Of a DNA stretch of 64,000 nt, positions 56,401 through 62,953 are shown one piece after another (positions within the stretch are counted from its first letter, which is position 1; each line of letters begins with the position of its first letter). The notes under the pieces are model-generated. The model was not told the DNA's origin. It saw only the letters and a program-made list of their open reading frames with translations, and searched no databases. The stretch comes from Chionis minor. Taxonomy: Eukaryota; Chordata; Aves; Charadriiformes; Chionididae. Made by a program: the position numbers and the translations under genes. Where the stretch lies: positions 568,208 through 632,207 of the forward strand of contig VZSF01003242.1 of assembly GCA_013398295.1 (NCBI GenBank), in the 5' to 3' direction.

Positions 56401-59400
56401 ATAGTTAAAGGCTATATGTTCTCTGAGGGGAACAGAGAGTCCAATACATTGGCCAGATCCTCCTCTTAGGGAAGTCTGCTGCCTCCCTGGGGCCTGGGTT
56501 AAGGGCATCCCTAGGAAACTTTCTAGCCTGGTAGGGCCCTTGGATTATTACCCGTTACTACTCTTCCATGTGGGTGGCAATGAAGCCCCAACATGTAGTT
56601 CAAGGACTATCAAAAGAGACTTCAGGGTCTTGGGATGGCTGGTAAGGGAATCTGGAGCATAGGTTATTTTTTCCTCTCTCCTTCCAGTTGTGGGCAGTAA
56701 CACTGGAAGAAAACGGTGGGCTCAGTCTATTAATATGTGGCTCTGTGGCTGGTGTCACCTACATGGCATCAGGCTTGTTGGCATCAGATGGGATTCACCT
56801 TTCTGAAAGGGGGAAGAGGTCTTTGCTCACAAGCTCATGGTGCTCATTGACAGAGCTTTAAATGAGGCCTGAAGGGGGGCCGGAGTGGGGGGGAATATCA
56901 GGCTAGCCCATGACAAGCTGTGGGATGACACATCAATGTTAGAGGGACACGGTGTTAGTAAGGGCCTGCAGCCTGTTGCTCTGAGATGCGCTGGGTACAC
57001 TGCAGCACACTTGAAGTCTTATGGAAATAAGCCAGAGGCTCATGAGGTAATAGGAGCAAACAGGGAAACACCAGTAAAATCAAAGGAATTAAGGAGTGTT
57101 TCTCTAAGAAGGTGACACAGCTGACAGCCCAGCCAAAGTGCCTCTACACCAATGCACGCAGCATGGGCAACAAACAAGAGGAGCTGGAAGCCATGGTGCT
57201 GCTAGAAAGCTACAACCTAGTTGCTGTTCCTGAAACTTGCTGGGACTAATCCCATGACTGGAGTGCAGCTATCGATGGCTCCAGGCTGTTCAGAAGGGAC
57301 AGGCGAGGAAGGAGGCCTTGCCCTCTCCATCAAGAAATGGATAGAGTGTGAAGAGCTGTCTCTGAAGAATAGCCATGAGCAGGTTGAAAGCTTATGAGTA
57401 AGAATTAGAGACAGGCAACAAAGGGAACCTTGTGGTTGGCATCTACTACAGGCTGCGCGATCAAGGGGAGCCTATTGATGAAGCCTTCTTACTCCAGCTA
57501 CAGGAGGCATTGTGCTTGCAGGCTCTCCTCCTGCTGGGGGACTTCAACCACCCCAACATCTGCTGGAAAAGTAGCACAGCAAGCTGTAGGCAATCAGGAG
57601 ACTCCTGGAATGCATTGAGGACAACTTCTTAAGCCAGGTAATAGACAGCCCCACCAGAGGGGACACAATACTGGACTTGTTGGTCACCAACGCAAGTGTG
57701 CTCATTGGTGATGTCAAGACTGGAGGCAACCTGAGCTGCAGTGATCATGCACTGGTAGAGTTCGCAGTCCTGAGGAACATGGGTCAGGGGAAGAGTAATG
57801 TCAGGACCCTGAGTTTTAAGAAAGCAAACCTCCAACTCTTCAAGGAGTTAGTCAATAGGACCCTCTGGGAAGCTGCCCTCAGGGACAGGGGAGCAGAACA
57901 GACCTGGCAGATCTTTAAGGATGCTTTCCACAGAGGGCAAGAGCTCTTGATCTCCAGGTGTAAGAAATCAGGAAAGGAAGGCAAGAGACAGGCATGGATG
58001 AGTCAAGACCTGCTGGTCAAACTAAACGGCAAGAAGGAAATGCAAAGGCAGTGGAACCAGGGACTAGTATCCTGGGAGGTACAGGGACGCTGCCTGGTTG
58101 TGTAGAGATGCGATCAGGAAGACCAAGGTGCAGCTGGAGCTGAACTTGGCAAGGGACACAAAGAATAATGTGAAGGGCTTCTACATGTATTCTGGGCAGA
58201 AAAGGAAGGTCCAAGAAAGCGTACTCTCCCTGATGAGCAACACTGTAAAAACTGGTAACATCAGATGAGGAGAAGGCTGAGGTACCCAACAACTTTTTTG
58301 CCTCAGTCTTCACTGGCAACCTCTCTCTCCACACCTCTTGAGTGGATGAATGGCAGAGCAAGACTTGGGGGAGAAAAATCCCTCCCACTGTAAGAGAAGA
58401 TCAGGTTTGTGACCACCTGAGGAACCTGAACATACAGAAGTCTATGGGACCTGACGAGATGCCCCCCAGAGTCCTGAGGGAATTGGCTGATATAGTTGCC
58501 AAGCCACTCTCCATGATATTTGAAAAGTCATGGCAGTCAGGTGAAGTCCCTAGTGACTGGAAAAAGGGAAACATTGCACCTGCTTTTAAAAAGGGCAGAA
58601 AGAAGGACTGTGGGAATTACCAACCTGTCAGCCTCACCTCTGTGCCTGGGAAGATCATGGAAAAGGTACCCCTAGAAGCTCTGCTAAGGCACATGGAGCA
58701 CAAGGAGGTGATTAGAGACAGCCAGCATGGCTTCACTATGGGCAAGTCCTGCCTGACCAACCTCGTGGCCTTCTGTGATGGAGTGACTGCCTCAGTGGAC
58801 AAGGGAAGAGCTATGGATGTTGTCTATCTGGACTTCTGTAAGGCCTTCGACAGAGTCCACCACAACATCCCCCTCTCCAAATTGGAGAGATGTGGATTTA
58901 ATGGGTGGACTGTTCAGTGGATGAGGAACTGGTTGGATGGTCACATCCAGACAGTAGTGGTCAATGGCTCAATGTCTGGATGGAGATCAGTGACAAGTGG
59001 TGTCCCTCAGGGGTCTGTATTGGGACCAGTACTCTTCAGTATCTTCATCAAGGACATGGACAGTGGGATGGAGTGCACCCTCACCAAGTTTGCAGATCAC
59101 ACAAAGCTGAGTAGTGTGGCTGACACACCTGAGGGAGAGGGCACTAAACCTGATGCTCTAGACTGGCACCAGATAGCAACAGACAACCTCAGGTCTCTAT
59201 CTACAGTATTTGTGGTCAGTGAATCTATGTCATGTTTGCACTGAAAATAAAAATATATAAATTAAACCATAAACAATTAAAATCACCCACAAATCTAACC
59301 TAAAAGCCAGGTCCAGAAGAAGCAGAGAAATTAATTTTAAAATATGAAATGGAACAAAAATGTAATTTTAAATAGTACATTTGAATTAATAAATAAGGGA

Positions 59401-62400
59401 AAAACCCCCTCATTCTGGCTGATTAGAAGCTTTTACAGAATATTCAAACTTTTTTTCTCTTTAAGGATGTTGTCTTCAGCCAAATGGAACAGTAATCCAC
59501 AGTGCTCTGCCTGTCTAGCCAAGGTGTCCTCTGAGTTGTCCTCTCCTGAGACTAATCAAGAAAAACAGCCTGCTACTCAAAACACACTTTTCCCTTTTCA
59601 TATCTCCCTTTCCAATGCCCAGTAATAAAAGGTTAAGCCAAAACAACTGAAAATGGTCTTCCTAAGTGCTGTTATAGGCAGCATACATTTACTGCTCCAA
59701 AATGTATGAAGGAAAAAAAAAGCAACAGTTAATTAAAAAATATAAACAATCTTCTCCAGTAATGTTCAAAAGAATTGCAGCAACTTTTACACGAAAGAGG
59801 GGAAATCTATTTTCATCAATAAAGCACATAAAGAAACGCCTAACTGTGAATGCTTTTTCACTTCTTTCTCTTCAGCAAAAGTTCTTAGGTAGGCACATAA
59901 TAGCTCTGTTGAATATTAATGGACTTGAACATAAGTGCATGACCATGAACATTAGTAAAGTGGAGAATATGAAATCTCTTCTGATTGCAGACAAAATAGA
60001 CACAGGACTTGTGATTCTTGGTAAAAGTTCAACTATAACTCAGTTGTCTCACAGACTGCTTTTTCTCACTCTTTTTGCCTGTAGATTCTTCACTGAGTAA
60101 TTCAAATTGATAACGACTAATGGGCCAAAATCACCACTTTCAAAGAGAAAGAGAGAAGTAGGCCAGCATAATGTGGTGTCATATGTAGTCATCTTCCTCC
60201 CAAAGCATCAGCTGTGTGGCTGAGAGGAGGGAGCACAGCAGACTGGGAGAGGACTTGGGTAGTCAGTGGGGAGAAGGAGCCACCCGTGATGTCTGACAAA
60301 GCAGGGCCTGGGATCCTGAATTAGGTGCCTCTGTTGACTCTATGTACAATGCAACACGTCACTCTAGTCCACTTAAGGTGGGTGTTCATCCCACCAAAAC
60401 TGACAGGAAAACTGACAGGAAACACTGGGGTTTGCTTAACAAGTATTGGAGCCTAGGTATTTGGTTACTCCCCACTGGAGAACTTAACTAGAAAGAGGAA
60501 GCTTTGTTTTTCCTGAAAAGGATGGGATGGGAGCAGTGGGAGAAATAAACGCTCCTCCTTCCTTTCACGTAATAGTGCAAGTAAACCACTTCCACTGCTG
60601 GAAGCTGATATACCGTAATCAGCAGCAAATAGGAAACCCATTACTTTGAGAGGGAGAATAACTGGCTTGCAGTGCTTTTGCTTTTATTTTTTGATCCAAA
60701 TACAATACACGGCCATTCTGAGAAGTTACTTGGCTCTTCAGTAGGACGTAGGTAAGCTGTTTCTTAAAATACTACTCGAATTCCACAGTATTACAAAGGT
60801 AACAATACTACCTGCAACCTTGAATGTTAATTTCTACATATTTTGTAAAATACAACTTCAGAGCTCTACATTTAGAGAAAAAGAACGTGAAGAGGTGCCT
60901 ACAACGGAGCCAGCACCTTGGCAGAGCTCTTCTCGAATGCTGGGTGGCGCAGCTGAAAGGGGATGATGGCCTTACAGAGGCCACGTCACAGTGGGGACAC
61001 CGCTCATCCCCACATCTCTTGAGAAGCAGCAGAGTGACAGCTACTGCTGGCAAGTGCTTACAGCTCACATCAATCTCAGTGTTCACCAAAGGCTTTGAAA
61101 ACCTCACTTGTTAGTTCAGGATGTTATGCATACTTTGCCATCCACACCATGAACCTTAATACCAGATACGCAAGGGGGATGAGTCAACAGCTGAATTTCA
61201 CTATACTTGCACATTTTTTGACAATACAGTTTATAAATTTATTGCTACACCAAAAACTTCCTTTAGCAAAGATCTACCATTATAATCCTCCAACCAGAAT
61301 CCCTATTTATTACATATTAATTATAAATTCCATATTCAAAATACAGAAATTTTAATACCTACAAATTATTTTTACCAGATGAGGCTGCTAGAATACAGAC
61401 TGTAAGAAGACCACATCTAACGTTACAATAACTCTTAACTCTTATACCTATTCTTTTAAAAAAAAGTAACCCTTGAAAGCAGGGGCATAACACAAAGGAA
61501 TGTGAGTAGCAGAAGACCTATTAGTTTGCATTCAAAGCTGAAATGAGTTGCATAAGCACATCAGAAGAAACCTAGCATTATTATAGTGAACACAAAAGGT
61601 ACCAAAGCCAAGGATTAAGAGGAATTTTGTCAACTTTTAGGGCAATTATCAGCAGAGCAACAATCATAATACTCAACAGACAAGTACCAGAAGTTTGGCA
61701 GAGCACAAACTATCGACTCCTTCAGTAATGGATCTGAGTACTTGTTAGGAGAGTTTAACTCCATCAAAAAACTTGAGAAGACAATACTTGGCTTGGCTTG
61801 AAATCATATTACCGAGCTTTGCATCTTGAATGTGTGTTTTTTGAAGTCTTTCACTTTCATCCTTTCCTAATACAAGTTGAGCTAAAATAAGGTTCTTCTT
61901 GAGCCTTTATCTGACGTATATGAATGTGTTTGCACTCTGAAATCTGGCCTCTAACTATGGGAATATTCCCACAGAACAGGGCATGTCTGCTCTATTTTAT
62001 TTTTTTAAGAAAAGAGCACTAAAGTGTTGGAGAGAAATCAAAAAGAAATACATATTTTTTCAAACAGACAAAGAAATGGATGCACTTCTATTCTGGATAC
62101 TTATTAACCTTTTACTATTTCCCTGTATCATGGATGTCTCATGACAATATTTGCAATCAATGATTTTCAGAACCAATATACAATGAGTTAATCAAACCCA
62201 TGCAAAAATATGATGGGCCGTCTCACTTTACAAAACCACGATATAAAATCAATTATCCAAAAGGTTCCCCACTGCTCTCTAATTCAGAAGAGTCATTAGG
62301 TTGCTTAGGGTATTAAACACCACTCATACTATGACAGACCTTCGCCAAGTTGATTTTGTAAGTTATCAGGTTTAAGACTGCTACATTTTTATGCACTAGA

Positions 62401-62953
62401 AAGCGCAACTCACTAACAGTCCATGCTTGTCTCACTCCCAAGAAACAATAATTTTCAACTAAGAGATCATAAACACCATGCAATCCAAATACAGCTGCAC
62501 AGAACACTAGCAAGGCCATGCAGAGCTGACATACAGTCAGAAGGTTATTGAAGAATACACACGTGGAGTCATACATAGAAGTCATCCAGGTTGGTGTAGT
62601 AAAGCTAGGTATTTGTGGAAGATTAAGAGGCAAACTTGGAACTTTTGGAAGAGCTACATTAGGAAGACTGTTGGTGATGCTCCTGTGAAGAAATAAACAA
62701 TGTAGGAATACAATAAAAAATAGAATATTTAGAGGACAACAGGGGAGAACACCTGATTAGACAGAAAGCTATAGGCAGGTGCTTTGTTCAGATCTTGTAG
62801 AAAGCACTTACTTGACAGGTTGCCATGACTCTTGTTCAAGACCTCTGTGAATGGACTGGGCAATTGATGATTCCATGAGATCGATGTAGCGGATGACCAT
62901 GGGAACAAAAATTTCTTGCAAGTGCTTGTGAAACTTTCCATTGCACAAAAATG
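5309..62953 (-). CDS. CADPS2: CADPS2, 3' part: ten C-terminal coding exons (gene-level entry; 5' end outside window)
   Basis: CAPS2 is a cytosolic, membrane-associated priming factor for calcium-triggered exocytosis of dense-core vesicles (family knowledge). Ten minus-strand exons join in frame, all with GT donors and AG acceptors, giving 379 codons plus TGA. They cover the end of the MUN/MHD1 region and the C-terminal segment linked to dense-core vesicle association. CADPS2 is preferred over CADPS because of [28 protein letters not shown] and a short acidic end, [14 protein letters not shown] has KPGMDVADAY and a longer acidic tail. The C2 and PH domains and the start codon lie beyond the right edge. 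There is no frameshift or internal stop, so the gene looks functional. The paralogue assignment rests on remembered family sequence, not on an alignment. Confidence 0.94.
5480..8960 (-). other. CADPS2: CADPS2 intron between exons 9 and 10 (3,481 bp)
   Basis: This phase-0 intron has donor GTAAATAA and acceptor TGCTGCAG. It is AT-rich unique sequence. The open frames at 6,600-7,600 show no conserved domain. No mobile element was recognised. Confidence 0.85.
8009..8038. repeat. Pyrimidine microsatellite (TC)n followed by T run
   Basis: TC dinucleotides are interrupted by one TTT and end in eight T. On the transcribed CADPS2 strand this is a purine (GA) tract. Confidence 0.85.
8961..9065 (-). 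CDS. CADPS2: CADPS2 coding exon 9 of 10 in window (35 codons, symmetric)
   Basis: The exon is 105 nt, with acceptor CTTCTTTTCAG and donor GTAAATAAAA. It encodes [18 protein letters not shown], then [17 protein letters not shown]. It lies between an 18.9-kb intron and a 3.5-kb intron. The pattern [16 protein letters not shown] is near invariant in CAPS proteins. Both ends are phase 0. Confidence 0.95.
12640..13330. promoter_or_regulatory. Candidate intronic regulatory element with SOX-like and E-box motifs
   Basis: This is a GC-raised island in AT-rich intron. It holds several SOX-like cores (CCATTGTC at 12831, ACAATG at 12925, CTTTGT near 12945, AACAAGG near 12979). Two E-boxes lie about 11 bp apart, CAGCTG at 13241 and CACCTG at 13252. 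A 21-bp tandem duplication sits at its left edge. It looks like a conserved non-coding element, but conservation was not tested. Confidence 0.35.
12648..12689. repeat. 21-bp tandem duplication
   Basis: Two adjacent 21-bp copies, 12648-12668 and 12669-12689, begin AGTTCATCAG and end TTCTTAAAC. They differ at one base. Confidence 0.9.
16490..16490. other. Ambiguous base N after a C homopolymer
   Basis: This single N follows a C run, within the largest CADPS2 intron. It is most likely a homopolymer sequencing ambiguity. Confidence 0.9.
20940..21260. promoter_or_regulatory. Candidate intronic regulatory element with homeodomain and TCF-like motifs
   Basis: The stretch contains CTAATTAG at 20981, a TAATCC core at 21044 overlapping CCTTTGAT at 21048, and further TAAT cores. 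These resemble homeodomain, OTX-type and TCF/LEF-type sites. It lies in the 18.9-kb intron. Function is inferred only from motif density. Confidence 0.3.
25334..26248 (+). mobile_element. CR1 LINE, 5'-truncated 3' fragment, antisense to CADPS2
   Basis: The copy starts inside the reverse transcriptase at [14 protein letters not shown], which includes the catalytic motif C FADD. It continues through the typical CR1 ORF2 end ([19 protein letters not shown], then [16 protein letters not shown]). It ends with the CR1 3' UTR GATGATCTCCAGAGGTCC and a terminal ATTCTGTGA-type repeat at about 26223-26246. ORF2 is broken near 25455 by an extra base in an A run, so the rest reads in a second frame. Truncation from the 5' side is normal for CR1. 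It is inactive. Confidence 0.95.
26396..26850. other. Intron sequence downstream of the CR1 fragment, nothing recognised
   Basis: This is unique-looking sequence with short overlapping open frames and no conserved domain. No second repeat boundary was identified. Confidence 0.4.
28000..28107 (-). CDS. CADPS2: CADPS2 coding exon 8 of 10 in window (36 codons, symmetric)
   Basis: The exon is 108 nt, with acceptor TCTCCACAG and donor GTAAGTAAC. It encodes [18 protein letters not shown], then [34 protein letters not shown] is the CADPS2 version; CADPS has VADAYVTFVRHSQDVL here. It begins the C-terminal segment associated with dense-core vesicle binding in CAPS studies. Both ends are phase 0. Confidence 0.95.
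28811..28870. repeat. AT-rich tandem and inverted repeat
   Basis: TATGTGATA (28811-28819) and TATCACATA (28823-28831) form perfect arms around a 3-nt loop. The unit AGTATCACATA plus ATATATAT is then repeated about 20 bp later. Confidence 0.8.
33160..33500. promoter_or_regulatory. Candidate intronic regulatory element with POU/homeodomain-like motifs
   Basis: ATATGCAT at about 33243, GTAATTGCTC near 33276, GTGCAAAT near 33350 (octamer-like), CAATTATT near 33339 and CATTAATTAACT near 33482 cluster within 350 bp. The interval is unique sequence apart from a C12 run at 33443-33454. The call is by motif density only. Confidence 0.3.
36955..36987 (-). CDS. CADPS2: CADPS2 coding exon 7 of 10 in window (33-nt microexon)
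   Basis: This 11-codon exon encodes [11 protein letters not shown]. It has an AAAG acceptor and a GTAAGTAC donor. It is too short for simple ORF scans and was found because CAPS proteins carry VKAAxKYVDVP between SFT and KPGMD. Both ends are phase 0. Confidence 0.93.
36988..37101 (-). other. CADPS2: CADPS2 intron between exons 6 and 7 (114 bp)
   Basis: This very short phase-0 intron has donor GTAAGTGT and an acceptor ending TTTCTAAAG. It lies just before the 33-nt microexon. Confidence 0.9.
37102..37185 (-). CDS. CADPS2: CADPS2 coding exon 6 of 10 in window (28 codons, symmetric)
   Basis: The exon is 84 nt, with acceptor TTTTCCTCTAG and donor GTAAGTGT. It encodes [18 protein letters not shown] then [10 protein letters not shown], matching the conserved LEGVLxKLSRYDxGTxFSS block of CAPS proteins. 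Both ends are phase 0. Only 114 bp separates it from the next exon. Confidence 0.94.
37186..40621 (-). other. CADPS2: CADPS2 intron between exons 5 and 6 (3,436 bp)
   Basis: This phase-0 intron has donor GTAAAACT and acceptor TTCCTCTAG. It is AT-rich with no recognised repeats. The 106-codon plus-strand frame at 38417-38737 has no conserved domain. Confidence 0.85.
40622..40696 (-). CDS. CADPS2: CADPS2 coding exon 5 of 10 in window (25 codons, symmetric)
   Basis: The exon is 75 nt, starting after ...AATACAG and ending before GTAAAACT. It encodes [18 protein letters not shown] followed by ISLLVSK, which in CAPS proteins follows the GQE of the previous exon. It is phase 0 at both ends, so skipping it would keep the reading frame. 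Confidence 0.94.
40697..47303 (-). other. CADPS2: CADPS2 intron between exons 4 and 5 (6,607 bp)
   Basis: This phase-0 intron has donor GTAAGTGG and acceptor AAATACAG. It is AT-rich. The only repeat seen is the 30-bp duplication at 43951-44010. Confidence 0.85.
43951..44010. repeat. 30-bp tandem duplication
   Basis: The copies at 43951-43980 and 43981-44010 both begin AATATTTTCT and share TGATTCTT. They differ at a few positions, so the event is not very recent. Confidence 0.85.
47304..47451 (-). CDS. CADPS2: CADPS2 coding exon 4 of 10 in window
   Basis: The exon is 148 nt, with acceptor ...AATAAACAG and donor GTAAGTGG. The first base A completes Arg, so the junction reads [20 protein letters not shown]. 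The rest includes [20 protein letters not shown] and ends LDGGQE in phase 0. The [11 protein letters not shown] core is a CAPS family signature. From here every following intron is phase 0. Confidence 0.94.
47452..50932 (-). other. CADPS2: CADPS2 intron between exons 3 and 4 (3,481 bp)
   Basis: This phase-2 intron has donor GTACAGTAG and acceptor ATAAACAG. Apart from the solo LTR at 49595-50319 it is AT-rich sequence with no recognised feature. Confidence 0.85.
49595..50319. mobile_element. Solo LTR of an endogenous retrovirus (about 725 bp)
   Basis: The element starts TGTCCTGGTTTGG and ends CAAACCAAGACA, so the TG...CA termini form an inverted repeat of about 12 bp with one mismatch. The flanks are CCATA (49590-49594) and CCATC (50320-50324), a 5-bp target duplication with one change. 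No internal retroviral coding sequence or second LTR is present, as expected after LTR-LTR recombination. The interior is GC-moderate, then an AT-rich (TTTATT)n-like stretch at 50158-50205. It resembles common avian ERV LTRs; the exact family and the orientation are not fixed by what is visible. Confidence 0.85.
50933..51088 (-). CDS. CADPS2: CADPS2 coding exon 3 of 10 in window (MUN/MHD1 region)
   Basis: The exon is 156 nt, with acceptor TTTCTTATAG and donor GTACAGTAG. One base completes the Thr codon, then 51 residues follow, including [37 protein letters not shown] and [13 protein letters not shown] then starts an Arg codon finished by the next exon. The [11 protein letters not shown] and LHWPE stretches are strongly conserved in the CAPS family. 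The solo LTR at 49595-50319 lies about 0.6 kb downstream in the following intron. Confidence 0.94.
52150..52570. other. GC-rich patch in AT-rich intron, unclassified
   Basis: This stretch of about 420 bp has clearly higher G+C than its flanks and overlapping open frames on both strands. None of the frames has a domain I recognise. It may be an old repeat or a regulatory island. Confidence 0.4.
54283..54335 (+). mobile_element. CR1 3'-end remnant
   Basis: About 50 bp resembles the terminal part of CR1: GGAGATTGGACCAGATAT, then CTCCAGAGGTCCATT, as seen in the copy ending at 26248. It is heavily diverged and short, so its limits are approximate. Confidence 0.7.
55920..56870 (+). pseudogene. CR1 ORF1 remnant (Cys motif plus esterase-like domain)
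   Basis: The start reads [20 protein letters not shown] then REEAER, the usual CR1 ORF1 opening, and is broken by stops after EAER and near 56040. Further on, HVGGNEA (about 56571) matches the HVGxN block, and DGIHLSE (about 56790) followed by [14 protein letters not shown] matches the end of the CR1 ORF1 esterase domain. It is interrupted by stops in several places, so no product is expected. Intact ORF1 proteins bind nucleic acid in the retrotransposition complex (family knowledge). Confidence 0.85.
57120..59160 (+). pseudogene. CR1 ORF2 remnant (APE endonuclease and reverse transcriptase), broken
   Basis: The endonuclease begins [18 protein letters not shown], has a stop (TAA near 57246) after ETCWD, and keeps LLLGDFNHP (about 57530) and [10 protein letters not shown]. 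The reverse transcriptase lies in a 300-codon open stretch from 58342. It shows [46 protein letters not shown], motif [10 protein letters not shown] and motif [12 protein letters not shown]. Motif C reads FADH at 59089-59100 where FADD is expected, so a catalytic Asp is lost. Beyond about 59150 the CR1 reading is lost and the last 20-30 codons of that frame are not CR1. The copy is inactive. Confidence 0.92.
59240..62562. other. Intronic sequence between CR1 and exon 2, nothing recognised
   Basis: AT-rich, with a less AT-rich stretch at about 60880-61060. The open frames at 59702-60100 and 60808-61114 have no recognisable domain. Confidence 0.5.
62563..62682 (-). CDS. CADPS2: CADPS2 coding exon 2 of 10 in window (Pro/Leu-rich linker)
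   Basis: The exon is 120 nt, with acceptor TTCTTCACAG and donor GTGTGTATTC. It starts with the third base of the Lys codon and ends with AC of a Thr codon completed downstream. The peptide is rich in Pro and Leu ([19 protein letters not shown], then [13 protein letters not shown]), as in the corresponding linker of vertebrate CAPS proteins. The donor departs from GTRAGT at several positions and is probably weak, so use of this junction could be regulated; that is inference. Confidence 0.92.
62683..62811 (-). other. CADPS2: CADPS2 intron between exons 1 and 2 of the window (129 bp)
   Basis: This short phase-2 intron has donor GTAAGTGC and acceptor TTCTTCACAG. Confidence 0.9.
62812..62953 (-). 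CDS. CADPS2: CADPS2 coding exon 1 of 10 in window (MUN/MHD1 region)
   Basis: The acceptor is ...TTTTTAAAG before 62953 and the donor is GTAAGTGC after 62812. The exon is 142 nt. It opens with the last two bases of a split codon (CA, probably Ala), then codes for 46 residues starting [17 protein letters not shown] and containing [16 protein letters not shown]. It ends with two bases of a Lys codon completed by the next exon. This is a highly conserved CAPS family segment. It is the 5'-most coding exon visible; the preceding exon is outside the window. Confidence 0.93.

Larger units (their letters stand above)
55320..59210 (+). mobile_element. CR1 LINE, long copy with 5' region and both ORF remnants, 3' end missing; antisense to CADPS2
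   Basis: About 3.9 kb of CR1. GC-rich 5' sequence (55320-55920) is followed by an ORF1 remnant with Cys-containing and esterase-like blocks, then ORF2 with endonuclease and reverse transcriptase. Similarity fades after [11 protein letters not shown] near 59150-59210. The final 0.9 kb of ORF2, the 3' UTR and the terminal repeats are absent. Stops and frameshifts make it dead. Losing the 3' end while keeping the 5' end is the reverse of ordinary CR1 truncation and suggests a later deletion or rearrangement. Confidence 0.93.
51089..62562 (-). other. CADPS2: CADPS2 intron between exons 2 and 3 (11,474 bp)
   Basis: This phase-2 intron has donor GTGTGTATTC and acceptor TTTCTTATAG. It carries the GC-rich patch at 52150-52570, a small CR1 end remnant near 54285 and the long CR1 at about 55320-59210. 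The parts at 51170-52100, 52600-54240 and 59240-62560 are AT-rich and unclassified. Confidence 0.85.

Noticed and set aside
9066..62562. Nested intronless RING-finger genes (RNF133/RNF148) that sit in CADPS2 introns of mammals
   Set aside because: No RING pattern or long single-exon frame is present in the introns covered; in mammals they are placed toward the 5' half of the gene, outside this window.
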